64,000 nt of DNA from RGIG9115 sp045649825 (GCA_045649825.1 JAZRQO010000022.1:1-64000), one strand, 5' to 3'. Positions 9,181-17,698 are shown, counted from the stretch's first letter. Notes: a model not told the origin generated them from the letters alone. Made by a program: numbers and translations.

Positions 9181-9209
9181 TTGATTTTTATCATTAACAG
9201 TGGTATAAT
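9181..9209 (+). promoter_or_regulatory. Promoter of the amino acid ABC transporter
   Basis: TTGATT (9181-9186) and TATAAT (9204-9209) are 17 bases apart, with GTGG preceding the -10. It lies about 40 bases before the binding-protein start. Confidence 0.75.
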
Positions 9210-9247
9210 TTCATCATCATAAAAAATCTGAAAAGAGGGTATTTAAA

Positions 9248-9994
9248 ATGAAAAAAATTCTTAGTTTAATTTTATGTGCAGGTCTTTGCGTAACAGCTCT
9301 TGCAGGTTGTGGCGGAACAGCTACCGAAACAGAGGATAATGTTATCACAATGGCAACAAGTGCTGACTTTGAGCCTTACGAGTATTATGAAAATGATGAA
9401 ATCGTAGGTATTGATATCGATATTATGAACGCAGTTTGTGAAAAAATCGGTATGGAACTCCAGCCGGAGGATATGAGCTTTGACTCAGTTATCGGCGCTG
9501 CACAGACAGGTAAGGCTGACATCGCTATGAGTGGTATCACAATTACTGAAGACAGAAAGAACATGGTTAACTTCACAATTCCTTACACATCAACTACTCA
9601 GTCAATCATAGTAGCTGAAGGCAGTGAAATTGCAAAAAAGGATGACCTTAAAGATAAGAAAATCGGTGTTCAGATTAACACAACAGGCGATACTCAGACT
9701 ACAGAAGAATTTGGTGACGCAGCTATAGACCGTTACCAGAACGGTGCTCTTGCTGTAGAAAGCCTTAAGAACGGCAAGGTTGATTGCGTTGTTATTGACG
9801 GCGAAGTTGCAAAGGCTCTTGTAGAGGCAAATGAAGGTCTTGAAATTATCGCTGATGCATACTCAATCGAAGAATATGCAATCGCTCTTCAGAAGGGTAA
9901 CACAGAGCTTCTTGACAAAATCAACGGCGCTCTTGAAGAACTTCTCGCTGACGGAACAATAGACAGCATTATAGCTAAATATATTGAAGAATAA
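9248..9994 (+). CDS. Polar amino acid ABC transporter substrate-binding lipoprotein
   Basis: A 248-residue binding protein of the family 3 (GlnH/ArtJ/HisJ) type. The lipobox LAGC puts the lipidated Cys at residue 21. The mature domain starts with TMATSADFEPYEYYENDEIVGIDIDI, the usual beta-strand and ligand-contact block, and KADIAMSGITITEDRK is the family signature region. The exact amino acid cannot be read from sequence. The ATG follows AAAGAGGGT. A strong hairpin separates it from the permease gene, suggesting that the binding protein is made in excess. Confidence 0.9.
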   Translation: MKKILSLILCAGLCVTALAGCGGTATETEDNVITMATSADFEPYEYYENDEIVGIDIDIMNAVCEKIGMELQPEDMSFDSVIGAAQTGKADIAMSGITITEDRKNMVNFTIPYTSTTQSIIVAEGSEIAKKDDLKDKKIGVQINTTGDTQTTEEFGDAAIDRYQNGALAVESLKNGKVDCVVIDGEVAKALVEANEGLEIIADAYSIEEYAIALQKGNTELLDKINGALEELLADGTIDSIIAKYIEE

Positions 9995-10022
9995 TATTCC
10001 GATATAAAATTATTGAACATGA

Positions 10023-10052
10023 AAAAGAGGTAGGCATCTATCTACCTCTTTT
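10023..10052 (+). terminator. Intra-operon terminator/attenuator between binding protein and permease
   Basis: A perfect 11-pair stem AAAAGAGGTAG / CTACCTCTTTT with an eight-base loop. It stands between two genes of one transporter, so it probably stops most transcripts after the binding-protein gene. Confidence 0.75.
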
Positions 10053-10089
10053 ATAATTTATATTTTAATATTGAAAGGAATTTACGGAT

Positions 10090-10803
10090 ATGACGTTTAA
10101 GGAAAGATTTTTTCTTAATTTCATAAAAGATTCGCGTTGGCATTATCTTGCCGACGGTCTTCTGGTAACACTTCAGGTAACATTTTTTGCGGTGCTCATT
10201 GGTATTGTGATCGGTGTTGTGGTTGCCGGTGTCCGTTCGACACATGATAAGCTGATTGAAAGAACAAGGTCGAAACTTGCAAGACTGATACTTAAGTTTT
10301 TCAATACAATTGCCAATGTTTATCTGACAGTAATAAGAGGGACTCCTGTTACTGTTCAGCTAATGATTGCATATTACATAATCTTTGTGACTTCAACCAA
10401 TAAGGTTTTGGTGGCAGTGCTTGCCTTTGGTATCAACTCAGGTGCATATGTTGCAGAAATTGTGCGTTCAGGTATTATGAGTATTGACGAAGGTCAGACT
10501 GAAGCCGGCCGAAGCCTTGGTTTTAACTATGTACAAACAATGTTTTATATTGTTCTTCCGCAGGCGTTTAAAAATGTACTTCCTGCTCTTGCAAATGAAT
10601 TTATAGTATTGCTTAAGGAAACCTCTATTAGTGGTTACGTTGCTCTTCAGGACCTTACCCGCGGTGGCGATATTATTCGTGGCAGGACATATGATGCATT
10701 TTTTCCGTTGCTTGCAGTAGCAGGTATTTATCTAATTATGGTAATAGGCTTTACTAAGCTTGTAGCCCTTATTGAAAGGAGGTTGCGTAAGAGTGAACGC
10801 TGA
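10090..10803 (+). CDS. Polar amino acid ABC transporter permease
   Basis: A 237-residue membrane permease of the HisMQ/GlnP type. It has a first helix near residues 20-43, further helices near 88-108 and 195-220, and the coupling loop EAGRSLGFNYVQTMFYIVLPQ. The TVIRGTPVTVQLMI block is the family hallmark. The ATG is preceded by GAAAGGAATTTACGGAT, a moderate ribosome site. Its end overlaps the ATPase start by 11 bases, which implies coupled translation. It works with the binding protein upstream and the ATPase downstream. Confidence 0.92.
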   Translation: MTFKERFFLNFIKDSRWHYLADGLLVTLQVTFFAVLIGIVIGVVVAGVRSTHDKLIERTRSKLARLILKFFNTIANVYLTVIRGTPVTVQLMIAYYIIFVTSTNKVLVAVLAFGINSGAYVAEIVRSGIMSIDEGQTEAGRSLGFNYVQTMFYIVLPQAFKNVLPALANEFIVLLKETSISGYVALQDLTRGGDIIRGRTYDAFFPLLAVAGIYLIMVIGFTKLVALIERRLRKSER

Positions 10804-11536
10804 TGTTATCATAAAAACAGAAAATCTTTGCAAGTTTTATAATGGTGGAGATATAAAGGCATTAAATAATGTGAGTAGCGAAATAAAAAAAGGTGAGGTT
10901 GTTGTTATAATCGGCCCTTCCGGGTCCGGAAAATCAACTTTTCTTCGTTCGCTCAACTTGCTTGAGGAACCTACATCGGGAAGAATTATTTTTGATGGTA
11001 ATGAAATAACCGACCCGAAAGCTGATATCAATATCAGCCGTCAGAAGATGGGAATGGTTTTTCAGCACTTTAATCTTTTCCCGCATATGACTATTTTAAC
11101 GAATATGACTATTGCGCCTATGAAGCTTCTTAAAATGCCAAAAAAAGAAGCTGAGAAAAAAGCGATGGCTCTTTTGGAAAGGGTTGGTCTTGCAGATCGT
11201 GCCAATTCTTACCCTTCTCAGCTTTCAGGCGGACAGAAGCAGAGAATTGCAATAGTAAGAGCACTTTGCATGGAACCTGATGTAATGCTCTTTGATGAGC
11301 CTACGTCGGCTCTTGACCCTGAAATGGTAGGAGAAGTTCTGGAGGTTATGAAAGACCTTGCCAAGTCAGGTATGACTATGGCGGTGGTAACTCACGAAAT
11401 GGGATTTGCACGTGAGGTTGCAGACCGTGTGTTGTTTATGGATGAGGGAATAATAGTCGAAGAAGGAACTCCTGAGGAGATATTTACAAATCCTCAGAAT
11501 CCCCGTACACAGTCTTTCTTAAGTAAAGTTCTTTAA
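10793..11536 (+). CDS. Polar amino acid ABC transporter ATP-binding protein
   Basis: A 247-residue ATPase of the GlnQ/ArtP type. Walker A GPSGSGKST, Q-loop VFQHFNLFPH, signature LSGGQKQR and Walker B LFDEPTSALD occur in order. I chose GTG 10793 (VNADVIIKTENL) because AAAGGAGG lies ten bases upstream of it; an in-frame TTG at 10772 would place the ribosome site inside the gene. It closes the three-gene transporter operon and is followed by a very strong terminator. Confidence 0.92.
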   Translation: MNADVIIKTENLCKFYNGGDIKALNNVSSEIKKGEVVVIIGPSGSGKSTFLRSLNLLEEPTSGRIIFDGNEITDPKADINISRQKMGMVFQHFNLFPHMTILTNMTIAPMKLLKMPKKEAEKKAMALLERVGLADRANSYPSQLSGGQKQRIAIVRALCMEPDVMLFDEPTSALDPEMVGEVLEVMKDLAKSGMTMAVVTHEMGFAREVADRVLFMDEGIIVEEGTPEEIFTNPQNPRTQSFLSKVL

Positions 11537-11546
11537 GCTGAATATG

Positions 11547-11576
11547 CAAAAACGGCAGACGATTGTCTGCCGTTTT
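11547..11576 (+). terminator. Terminator of the amino acid transporter operon
   Basis: A perfect 13-pair stem AAAAACGGCAGAC / GTCTGCCGTTTTT with a four-base loop, 11 bases after the stop. The A-run on the left and T-run on the right make it bidirectional, which suits the convergent DUF554 gene. Confidence 0.9.
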
Positions 11577-11602
11577 TATAAATATAATTCATTATTCGGA
11601 GT

Positions 11603-12319
11603 TTAAAAAATTATTGAGTAGATACACGGAACCACCAGGGAGGGGAGCATATTACCTATTGCTATCTTTTTGCCAAAAGCAAGATTTATACCCACACAGA
11701 AAATCAGTGAAGAACCTATGTAAGAAAGATTAGCTATAAGTGATTCACTCATAAAGCTTCCTGCAAAAAAAGCAGCAATAGTTATTAATCCCTGATAAAT
11801 AAAAATTGTTAATGCAGAGAAAATAACCCCTATGCCGTAAGTAGATGAAAGTACTATCGCTATTATAAAGTCAAGAACTGTTTTTGCTGTGAGCATTGAT
11901 ATATCGCCGCTAATACCGTCTTGTACCGCACCGACTATAGTCATTGCACCCACACACATTATAAGCGAAGCCCCCACAAAGCCTTCCGAGAATTTATTAT
12001 CGTTTTCGTGATGAATGAGAGTTTTTATTTTGTTACCTACAGCATCCATTCTATCTTCAATTTTCAGAAGTTCACCTATGAAAGTCCCGATTACTAAAGA
12101 AAATATAAGGAGCATACTTCCTTTGGTGGAAAATACACCGTTCTCAAATTTAAGCATTCCGCACATAGTGCCTGCAGCACCTATAAACAGGCTTGCGATT
12201 CCGCAAGCCTTCATAAGTCCTTGCTGCAAAGTCGGCTTTATTCCTTTTCTTAAGAAAAGACCGATAAAGCCGCCAAGTACCACACCGAGCGTGTTAATTA
12301 AAGTTCCAAGACCTATCAT
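11603..12319 (-). CDS. DUF554 family membrane protein
   Basis: A 238-residue membrane protein with about seven hydrophobic helices. The N-terminus GLGTLINTLGVVLGGFIGLFL with the following GIKPTLQQGLMKACGIASLF is the signature of DUF554 (Bacillus YdfK/YqgA group), proposed by annotation to be a transporter but without a proven substrate. The region FVGASLIMCVGAMTIVGAVQDGI is well conserved in the family. It is a single minus-strand gene, downstream of tRNA-Gln and separated from it by a terminator. Confidence 0.85.
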   Translation of the reverse strand: MIGLGTLINTLGVVLGGFIGLFLRKGIKPTLQQGLMKACGIASLFIGAAGTMCGMLKFENGVFSTKGSMLLIFSLVIGTFIGELLKIEDRMDAVGNKIKTLIHHENDNKFSEGFVGASLIMCVGAMTIVGAVQDGISGDISMLTAKTVLDFIIAIVLSSTYGIGVIFSALTIFIYQGLITIAAFFAGSFMSESLIANLSYIGSSLIFCVGINLAFGKKIAIGNMLPSLVVPCIYSIIF

Positions 12320-12346
12320 TATGTATCACCTTAAGTTTATAAGTAA

Positions 12347-12381
12347 TAAAAAATCCTATTGCCGCTAAGCAATAGGATTTT
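12347..12381 (-). terminator. Terminator downstream of tRNA-Gln(CTG)
   Basis: Minus-strand stem AAAATCCTATTG / CAATAGGATTTT with an eight-base loop, followed by further T residues. It ends right at the CCA of the tRNA gene and precedes the DUF554 gene. Confidence 0.85.
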
Positions 12382-12454
12382 GGCTGCGGAATCAGGATTC
12401 GAACCCGAACAGAGTGAGTCAGAGTCACTAGTGCTACCCTTACACTATTCCGCA
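12381..12454 (-). tRNA. tRNA-Gln (anticodon CTG)
   Basis: Acceptor stem TGCGGAA/TTCCGCA, discriminator G and encoded CCA are complete. The anticodon stem AGTGA/TCACT encloses CTCTGAC, giving CTG. The body differs clearly from the tRNA-Gln(TTG) at the left end of the window. Confidence 0.93.
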
Positions 12455-12476
12455 ATAATCATCTGCAACGACATTT

Positions 12477-12505
12477 ATTATAGCATAAGACTATGTTAGT
12501 GTCAA
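12477..12505 (-). promoter_or_regulatory. Consensus promoter of tRNA-Gln(CTG)
   Basis: On the minus strand TTGACA (12505-12500) and TATAAT (12482-12477) are 17 bases apart, with TATGC before the -10. Both hexamers are perfect, as for the tRNA cluster promoter at the left end. Confidence 0.85.
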
Positions 12506-12540
12506 CATTTTTTTTATAATTTATTAATATTTTGAAAAAA

Positions 12541-12579
12541 AAATAAAAACAGATTGGTGGTTTGTGCAAAACCACCAAC
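12541..12579 (-). terminator. Terminator of the nfnA-nfnB-cysK operon
   Basis: Inverted repeat TTGGTGGTTT / AAACCACCAA with a short loop. On the minus strand it is followed by a T-rich run and lies ten bases past the cysK stop. Confidence 0.8.
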
Positions 12580-12587
12580 CCGTTTGC

Positions 12588-13514
12588 TTAATCGAAAAGT
12601 GGAGTAGAGAAATATCTTTCTGCTGTGTCGGGTAAGACGGTTACAACTGTTTTTCCTACGCCAAGCTTTTTTGCAAGCTTAAGCGCTGCTGCAACATTAG
12701 TACCGCTCGAAATTCCGCACATTATACCTTCCTCAGAAGCAAGTCTTTTTGATGTTTCAATTGCTTCATCATCCTTAATAATGCAAATATCATCAATAAT
12801 GTCACGGTTAAGAATAGCAGGAATAAGTCCGTCGCCGATTCCCATTTGTAGATGTGTTCCGATTGAGCCACCTGATAGAATCGCGGCATGTTCAGGTTCC
12901 ACTGCCCATATTTCAATGTCGGGGTTTTCTGCTTTTAAAGTTTCCCCGATGCCTGTTATTGTACCGCCTGTACCTATTCCTGAACAGAACCCGTGTATGG
13001 GTCCGTCAATTGAATTTAGTATTTCAACGGCAGTTTGAGAACGTTGAATTTCAGGATTTGCAGGGTTTTCAAATTGTTGGGGAACAAACACGTTTGAATC
13101 TTCTTTTTGCATACGTAGTGCGGTTTGCAGACACTCCTCAATACAGGCACCGATATTGCCTGCGTCGTGGATAAGAATAACCTCAGCACCGTAATGCTCT
13201 ACAAGCTTTCTTCGTTCCTCGCTTACAGAGTCAGGCATAATAATTTTTGTTTTGTAACCCTTCACTGCACCTACAAGAGCAAGACCAATTCCCTGATTAC
13301 CGCTTGTGGGTTCTACTATAATGGTATTTTTGTTTATAATACCTTTTTTTTCAGCATCACAAATCATATTGTATGCAGTTCTTGTTTTTATAGAGCCACC
13401 AACATTCAACCCTTCAAACTTAACGAGAATTTCAGCACTTCCGGGTTCCGGAAGATTGTTAAGCCTGATTATGGGCGTGTTGCCCAAAGCTTCTAAAATA
13501 TCATTATAAATCAT
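12588..13514 (-). CDS. cysK: Cysteine synthase family PLP enzyme
   Basis: A 308-residue fold-type II PLP enzyme. O-acetylserine sulfhydrylases make cysteine from O-acetylserine and sulfide. The PLP lysine is Lys43 in GGSIKTRTAYN, the asparagine loop is PTSGNQGIGLA (about residues 69-79), and the phosphate-binding glycine loop is GIGTGGTITG. Two positions differ from the usual consensus: GGSIKTR rather than GGSVKDR, and SGNQG rather than SGNTG. The closing GISSGTNVAAALKLAKK is typical. It is last in an operon with nfnA and nfnB, 11 bases after nfnB. CysK is the best call, but a cystathionine beta-synthase-like or other sulfur role is possible. Confidence 0.85.
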   Translation of the reverse strand: MIYNDILEALGNTPIIRLNNLPEPGSAEILVKFEGLNVGGSIKTRTAYNMICDAEKKGIINKNTIIVEPTSGNQGIGLALVGAVKGYKTKIIMPDSVSEERRKLVEHYGAEVILIHDAGNIGACIEECLQTALRMQKEDSNVFVPQQFENPANPEIQRSQTAVEILNSIDGPIHGFCSGIGTGGTITGIGETLKAENPDIEIWAVEPEHAAILSGGSIGTHLQMGIGDGLIPAILNRDIIDDICIIKDDEAIETSKRLASEEGIMCGISSGTNVAAALKLAKKLGVGKTVVTVLPDTAERYFSTPLFD

Positions 13515-13525
13515 AATAATCCTCT

Positions 13526-14914
13526 TTATTTCAATTCTTTGTCTATCGCTTCGGCAGCAGCTTTTCCGGCACCCATAGCAAGTATAACCGTAGCTGCACC
13601 CGTAACAACATCGCCTCCGGCGTATACCTTATTCTTGCTTGTTTTCCCGGTTTCTTCGTCTGCGATAATACAACCTTTTGCATTTGTTTCAAGTCCCGGT
13701 GTTGTTTTTTTGATTAAGGGATTAGGAGTCTGACCTATTGCAATAATAGCTGTATCAATTTCAATGATGTGTTCTGAGCCTTTAATTTCAGTAGGTTTAC
13801 GTCTGCCGCTTGTATCAGCATCGCCAAGCTCCATATTCACAGCTTCAACACCTGTTAGCCAACCGTCGTTATTTCCTAGAAACTTCTTGGGGTTGGTAAG
13901 AAGTCTGAACTCAATTCCTTCTTCTTCGGCATGCTTTATTTCTTCTGCTCTGGCAGGTAGTTCCTCCATGCCTCTGCGGTATATAATATAAACGTTTTCT
14001 GCACCCATTCGTTTTGCACATCTTGCAGCATCCATAGCCACGTTCCCGCCACCGAACACAGCCACATTTTTGCCTACGTACACAGGAGTGTCGTATTCGG
14101 GGAATTTATAACCTTTCATAAGGTTTATCCTTGTTAAAAATTCGTTGGCTGAATACACGCCATTAAGGCACTCACCTTCTATTCCCAAGAAGGAGGGAAG
14201 ACCTGCTCCTGAGCCTATATATACTGCATCAAATCCGTATTCTTCAAAAAGTTCATCAATGAGAATTGTTTTTCCGATAACGGTGTTTGTTTCGATTTTT
14301 ACTCCCGATTTTTTTAAATTTTCAATTTCTTTCCGTACAATTTCTTTAGGAAGTCGGAATTCAGGGATTCCATACATCAGAACACCGCCGGGTGTGTGGA
14401 AAGCTTCAAATATTGTAACGTCATAACCTTTTTTTGCAAGGTCGCCTGCGGCAGTAAGCCCCGAAGGACCTGAGCCTACTACTGCAACCTTTTTACCGTT
14501 TGAAGGTATATTACATATTATGTCTGCTGAGTTTTCTATATGATAGTCAGCTACAAATCTTTCAAGACGACCTATAGCAACACTTTCCCCTTTAATGCCG
14601 CGAACGCATTTTGATTCACACTGCCGTTCCTGTGGGCATACTCTTCCGCAAACCGCAGGGAGTGCGTTTGTTTCTTTAATTTTCAGATAAGCTTCTTCAA
14701 ATTTACCTTCTGCAACAAAACCGATAAATTCAGGAATTTTAACTCCAACAGGGCATCCCGACATACAAGGCTTATTCTTGCAGGTTAAGCATCTTTTTGC
14801 TTCGTTGATTGCCATTTCGGCGGTGTAGCCTGTTGTGACTTCATAAAAGTTTTTGTTTCTTTCGTTTGGACACTGTTCAGGCATTGGAGTTTTTGTAAGA
14901 GAGTTATTAATCAT
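13526..14914 (-). CDS. nfnB: NADH-dependent ferredoxin:NADP+ oxidoreductase, large subunit (NfnB/GltD type)
   Basis: A 462-residue flavoprotein of the glutamate-synthase small-subunit family. The N-terminal cysteine-rich domain holds Cys42, 45, 50 and 54 (CLTCKNKPCMSGC) and a second group CGRVCPQERQCESKC near residue 90, for two [4Fe-4S] clusters. A FAD motif VVGSGPSGLTAAGD and an NADPH motif AVFGGGNVAMDAAR follow. Alone it could be called gltD, but its direct pairing with an NfnA-type subunit and the absence of a glutamate synthase large subunit nearby point to the electron-bifurcating NfnAB complex, which couples NADH and reduced ferredoxin to NADP+ reduction. Confidence 0.88.
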   Translation of the reverse strand: MINNSLTKTPMPEQCPNERNKNFYEVTTGYTAEMAINEAKRCLTCKNKPCMSGCPVGVKIPEFIGFVAEGKFEEAYLKIKETNALPAVCGRVCPQERQCESKCVRGIKGESVAIGRLERFVADYHIENSADIICNIPSNGKKVAVVGSGPSGLTAAGDLAKKGYDVTIFEAFHTPGGVLMYGIPEFRLPKEIVRKEIENLKKSGVKIETNTVIGKTILIDELFEEYGFDAVYIGSGAGLPSFLGIEGECLNGVYSANEFLTRINLMKGYKFPEYDTPVYVGKNVAVFGGGNVAMDAARCAKRMGAENVYIIYRRGMEELPARAEEIKHAEEEGIEFRLLTNPKKFLGNNDGWLTGVEAVNMELGDADTSGRRKPTEIKGSEHIIEIDTAIIAIGQTPNPLIKKTTPGLETNAKGCIIADEETGKTSKNKVYAGGDVVTGAATVILAMGAGKAAAEAIDKELK

Positions 14915-14933
14915 AAAGTAAAATACACCTCAA

Positions 14934-15773
14934 TTATTTGTTTGCAAGTCTGCAATTGCCGCTTGCAAAGGAGTGGTTTTCAAGTTCTTTAAACATTTTT
15001 TGACGGTTGAGTGCAATATCCCAGTCAATAAGATGTCCGTCAAAATCAGGACCGTCAACACAGGCAAATTTCGTTTCTCCGCCAACGATAACACGGCACC
15101 CGCCGCACATACCTGTACCGTCAATCATAACAGGATTCATACTAACTGTAGTAGGGATATCAATTTTTTTTGTCACATTGCAAACAGCTTTCATCATAAC
15201 CAAAGGACCGATGGCAATAACTTCATCGTAATTTTCACCGCATTCTATAAGTTCTTGAAGTATGTCGGTTACAAATCCTTTTGTTCCGTTTGAGCCGTCA
15301 TCTGTTGTAACAATAAGTTTATTGGAAACTGCTTTCATTTCTTGTTCAAGAATAATCAAATCGCTATTTCTGAAGCCTGCAATTATATGTACTTCGCAGC
15401 CGTTTGAAAAAAGCTTTTTTGCCTGAGGGTATGCAATTGCAGTACCCAGACCGCCACCGATAACTGCGACCTTGCTTTTGCCATCAAGATTTGTAGGCAT
15501 ACCAAGAGGTCCTGCAAAATCCAGAATTGACATACCAACATCCAGCTTTTCAAGGTCGCGTGTTGTTTTCCCTACGATTTGAACTATTATGGTAACAGTT
15601 CCTTTTTCGCGGTCAAAATCAGCTATGGTAAAAGGCACTCTTTCGCCTTGCTCATCGATTCTGAGAATTATAAATTGCCCCGGCTCGGCTTTTTTTGCTA
15701 CGATAGGTGCCTCTATTTCCATCAAAAATACCTGCTTATTAAGATTTTCCTTTTTTATAATTCTGTATGACAT
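14934..15773 (-). CDS. nfnA: NADH-dependent ferredoxin:NADP+ oxidoreductase, small subunit (NfnA)
   Basis: A 279-residue ferredoxin-NADP reductase-like protein. A FAD-binding barrel comes first (PGQFIILRIDEQGERVPFTI), then a nucleotide domain (VAVIGGGLGTAIAYPQ), then a C-terminal [2Fe-2S] module with MCGGCRV and FACVDGPDFDGH. This layout matches NfnA and the related dihydroorotate dehydrogenase electron-transfer subunit; the adjacent NfnB decides for NfnA. It is the first gene of nfnA-nfnB-cysK, with a good promoter about 35 bases upstream. Confidence 0.88.
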   Translation of the reverse strand: MSYRIIKKENLNKQVFLMEIEAPIVAKKAEPGQFIILRIDEQGERVPFTIADFDREKGTVTIIVQIVGKTTRDLEKLDVGMSILDFAGPLGMPTNLDGKSKVAVIGGGLGTAIAYPQAKKLFSNGCEVHIIAGFRNSDLIILEQEMKAVSNKLIVTTDDGSNGTKGFVTDILQELIECGENYDEVIAIGPLVMMKAVCNVTKKIDIPTTVSMNPVMIDGTGMCGGCRVIVGGETKFACVDGPDFDGHLIDWDIALNRQKMFKELENHSFASGNCRLANK

Positions 15774-15806
15774 AGTAAGAACTCCATAAAAATAATTATA
15801 AAAAAT

Positions 15807-15835
15807 ATTATATCATATCACGTTTAAAATTTCAA
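15807..15835 (-). promoter_or_regulatory. Promoter of the nfnA-nfnB-cysK operon
   Basis: On the minus strand TTGAAA (15835-15830) and TATAAT (15812-15807) are 17 bases apart, with TATGA before the -10. It is about 35 bases upstream of the nfnA start. Confidence 0.75.
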
Positions 15836-16035
15836 TAAAAAGCTCAAATATTGTTAATTATTTTGTTTTTGCTGATTAATATTAATCTTAATTAGGTTAA
15901 ATAGTAGTAGTATTTGCATTATCAAATTGAGAATAAATCAAAAAAAGATTCGAAGATTAACATAGTGTTTGTATATCAGTCCCAAAACAAGAAATACTAT
16001 ACATAAACTATGTAAACAAAAAGGAGAGTAAATTT

Positions 16036-16341
16036 ATGTCTGCTTTGGTGATTAATAAGAATAATTTTCAAAAAGAGGTTTTAGAAAGTGACAGACCTGT
16101 ATTACTGGATTTTTGGGCAAATTGGTGCGGCCCTTGTAAATCGCTTTCGCCTATCATTGATGAAATTTCTGAGGAGCATCCCGAAATAAAAGTATGTAAA
16201 ATAAATATTGAGACCGAACATGAACTTGCCGAACAGTTCAACATAATGAGTATACCTGCACTTTTGGTTATAAAGGATGGTAAAGTGGTAAACCAATCAG
16301 TTGGACTTAAGCCTAAAAATAAAATTCTAAGTATGCTTTAA
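16036..16341 (+). CDS. trxA: Thioredoxin
   Basis: A 101-residue thioredoxin. The redox motif WCGPCK has its cysteines at residues 31 and 34, and the cis-proline loop is IMSIPALLVI. It reduces protein disulfides in the cytoplasm. The ATG follows AAAGGAGAG. It sits 47 bases upstream of the thioredoxin reductase gene, the expected partner. A 260-base AT-rich gap precedes it; I see no clear promoter there. Confidence 0.93.
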   Translation: MSALVINKNNFQKEVLESDRPVLLDFWANWCGPCKSLSPIIDEISEEHPEIKVCKINIETEHELAEQFNIMSIPALLVIKDGKVVNQSVGLKPKNKILSML

Positions 16342-16388
16342 ACTACATTGAAAACAACAGTACCACTTCATTATAAGGAGAATAATCA

Positions 16389-17309
16389 ATGGAAAAAATA
16401 TATGATGTAATTATAATTGGCGGAGGGCCGGCAGGATATACTTCGGCAATTTACACATCAAGGTCAGGTTTTGATACACTTGTGATTGAAAAATTTTCAG
16501 TAGGAGGACAGATGACTCAGACTGAACAAATAGATAATTATCCCGGTTTCCCTGAAGGTATTGACGGATTTGAGTTAGGAAACAGAATGCAGCTTGGAGC
16601 AGAGAGATTTTCTGCAAAAACGGTTCAGGCAGAAGTTATAGAAGAGAACTTGCAAGATAAAATCAAAATAATCACAACTCAGGACGGGGTTTTCCGCGCT
16701 TATAGTGTAATAATTGCTACGGGCGCTGAACATAAGCACCTCGGCCTTGAGAATGAAGAAAAACTTATTGGGAAAGGTATAGGATATTGTGCTGCTTGTG
16801 ATGGTATGTTCTATAAAGGAAAGTCTGTTGTGGTTATCGGAGGAGGAAATTCTGCCGCAGCAGATGCTCTTTTACTTTCAAAAATATGTAAAAAGGTTAT
16901 TGTTGTTCACAGAAGAAATGCCCTGAGAGCTGAAAAGGTTTATTAAACTCCTTTGTTTAAGGCTCAAAATGTAGAATTCATATGGAATAGCACAGTATGT
17001 GGAATTTTAGCAGATAATAAGGTTAAGGGTGTCAGAATCAGGAATACTATTGATAATACTGAAGAAGAAATTCAAACAGACGGTGTTTTTATAAGCATTG
17101 GAAGATATCCGCAGACGGAATTATTTCGTAGCCAGCTTGATATTGATAAAAACGGCTACATTATAGCAGATGAAACGACAAAAACCTGCATAAGCGGCGT
17201 TTTTGCGGTAGGGGATGTTCGCACTAAGCCTGTTCGACAGATTGTAACTGCTACTGCAGACGGGGCATGTGCTTCACATTTTGTAGAAGAATATTTAGCA
17301 AACATATAA
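16389..17309 (+). pseudogene. trxB: Thioredoxin reductase interrupted by an in-frame TAA
   Basis: Together the two halves encode a normal-length thioredoxin reductase of about 306 residues. The first half (186 codons to the stop) has the FAD motif IIGGGPAGYTSAIYT, the redox pair CAAC (GYCAACDGMF) and the NADPH motif VVIGGGNSAAADA. Reading then stops at TAA 16944-16946, after RRNALRAEKVY. The same frame continues immediately with TPLFKAQNVEF and ends with the second FAD motif FAVGDVRTKPVRQ. No frameshift is needed: one base change of a sense codon such as CAA would explain it. The ATG follows AAGGAGAA. It could be a true nonsense mutation, a strain polymorphism or a sequencing error. As written, the protein would lack the C-terminal FAD-binding part. 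Confidence 0.88.
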
Positions 17310-17420
17310 ACTATAAAAATACAGCAGGAGAATACAAAACTCCGGCTAAGTTTTTATTTATCTTTGATTTGTACTGTTTGACAAATTTCTATATAAGGGA
17401 TGCTAATCCAACCCCCTGAA

Positions 17421-17465
17421 AAAAACCGCATAAGAGCTTGTTTTCTTAGCTCTTATGCGGTTTTT
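17421..17465. terminator. Bidirectional terminator between trxB and tRNA-Pro
   Basis: An 18-pair stem AAAAACCGCATAAGAGCT / AGCTCTTATGCGGTTTTT with a nine-base loop and A/T runs on both sides. It can stop trxB transcripts on the plus strand and tRNA-Pro transcripts on the minus strand. Confidence 0.9.
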
Positions 17466-17470
17466 ATAAT

Positions 17471-17547
17471 TGGTCGGGATGACAGGATTTGAACCTGCGG
17501 CCCCTACGTCCCGAACGTAGTACTCTACCAAACTGAGCCACATCCCG
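17471..17547 (-). tRNA. tRNA-Pro (anticodon CGG)
   Basis: Acceptor stem CGGGATG/CATCCCG with discriminator A and encoded CCA. The anticodon stem CTACG/CGTAG encloses TTCGGGA, giving CGG. It is a single gene with its own promoter and terminator. Confidence 0.94.
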
Positions 17548-17563
17548 ATTAAACTGCCCGAAC

Positions 17564-17592
17564 ATTGTACCACAATTTGCTTTGGAAGTCAA
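17564..17592 (-). promoter_or_regulatory. Promoter of tRNA-Pro
   Basis: On the minus strand TTGACT (17592-17587) and TACAAT (17569-17564) are 17 bases apart, with TTGTGG before the -10. It lies 17 bases upstream of the tRNA. Confidence 0.8.
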
Positions 17593-17698
17593 TACTTTTT
17601 TTGCTCAAAATGAAAAAAATGTTTGATTTATGTATAATTCACTCATAATCGGTAAAAATAACCTTGAAATCAAAGCTAGATGAAAGGTTGTACTGATT

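Noticed and set aside
16944..16946. Stop-codon recoding (selenocysteine or pyrrolysine) in trxB
   Set aside because: Those use TGA and TAG. The codon here is TAA, and the CAAC redox motif is elsewhere and intact.
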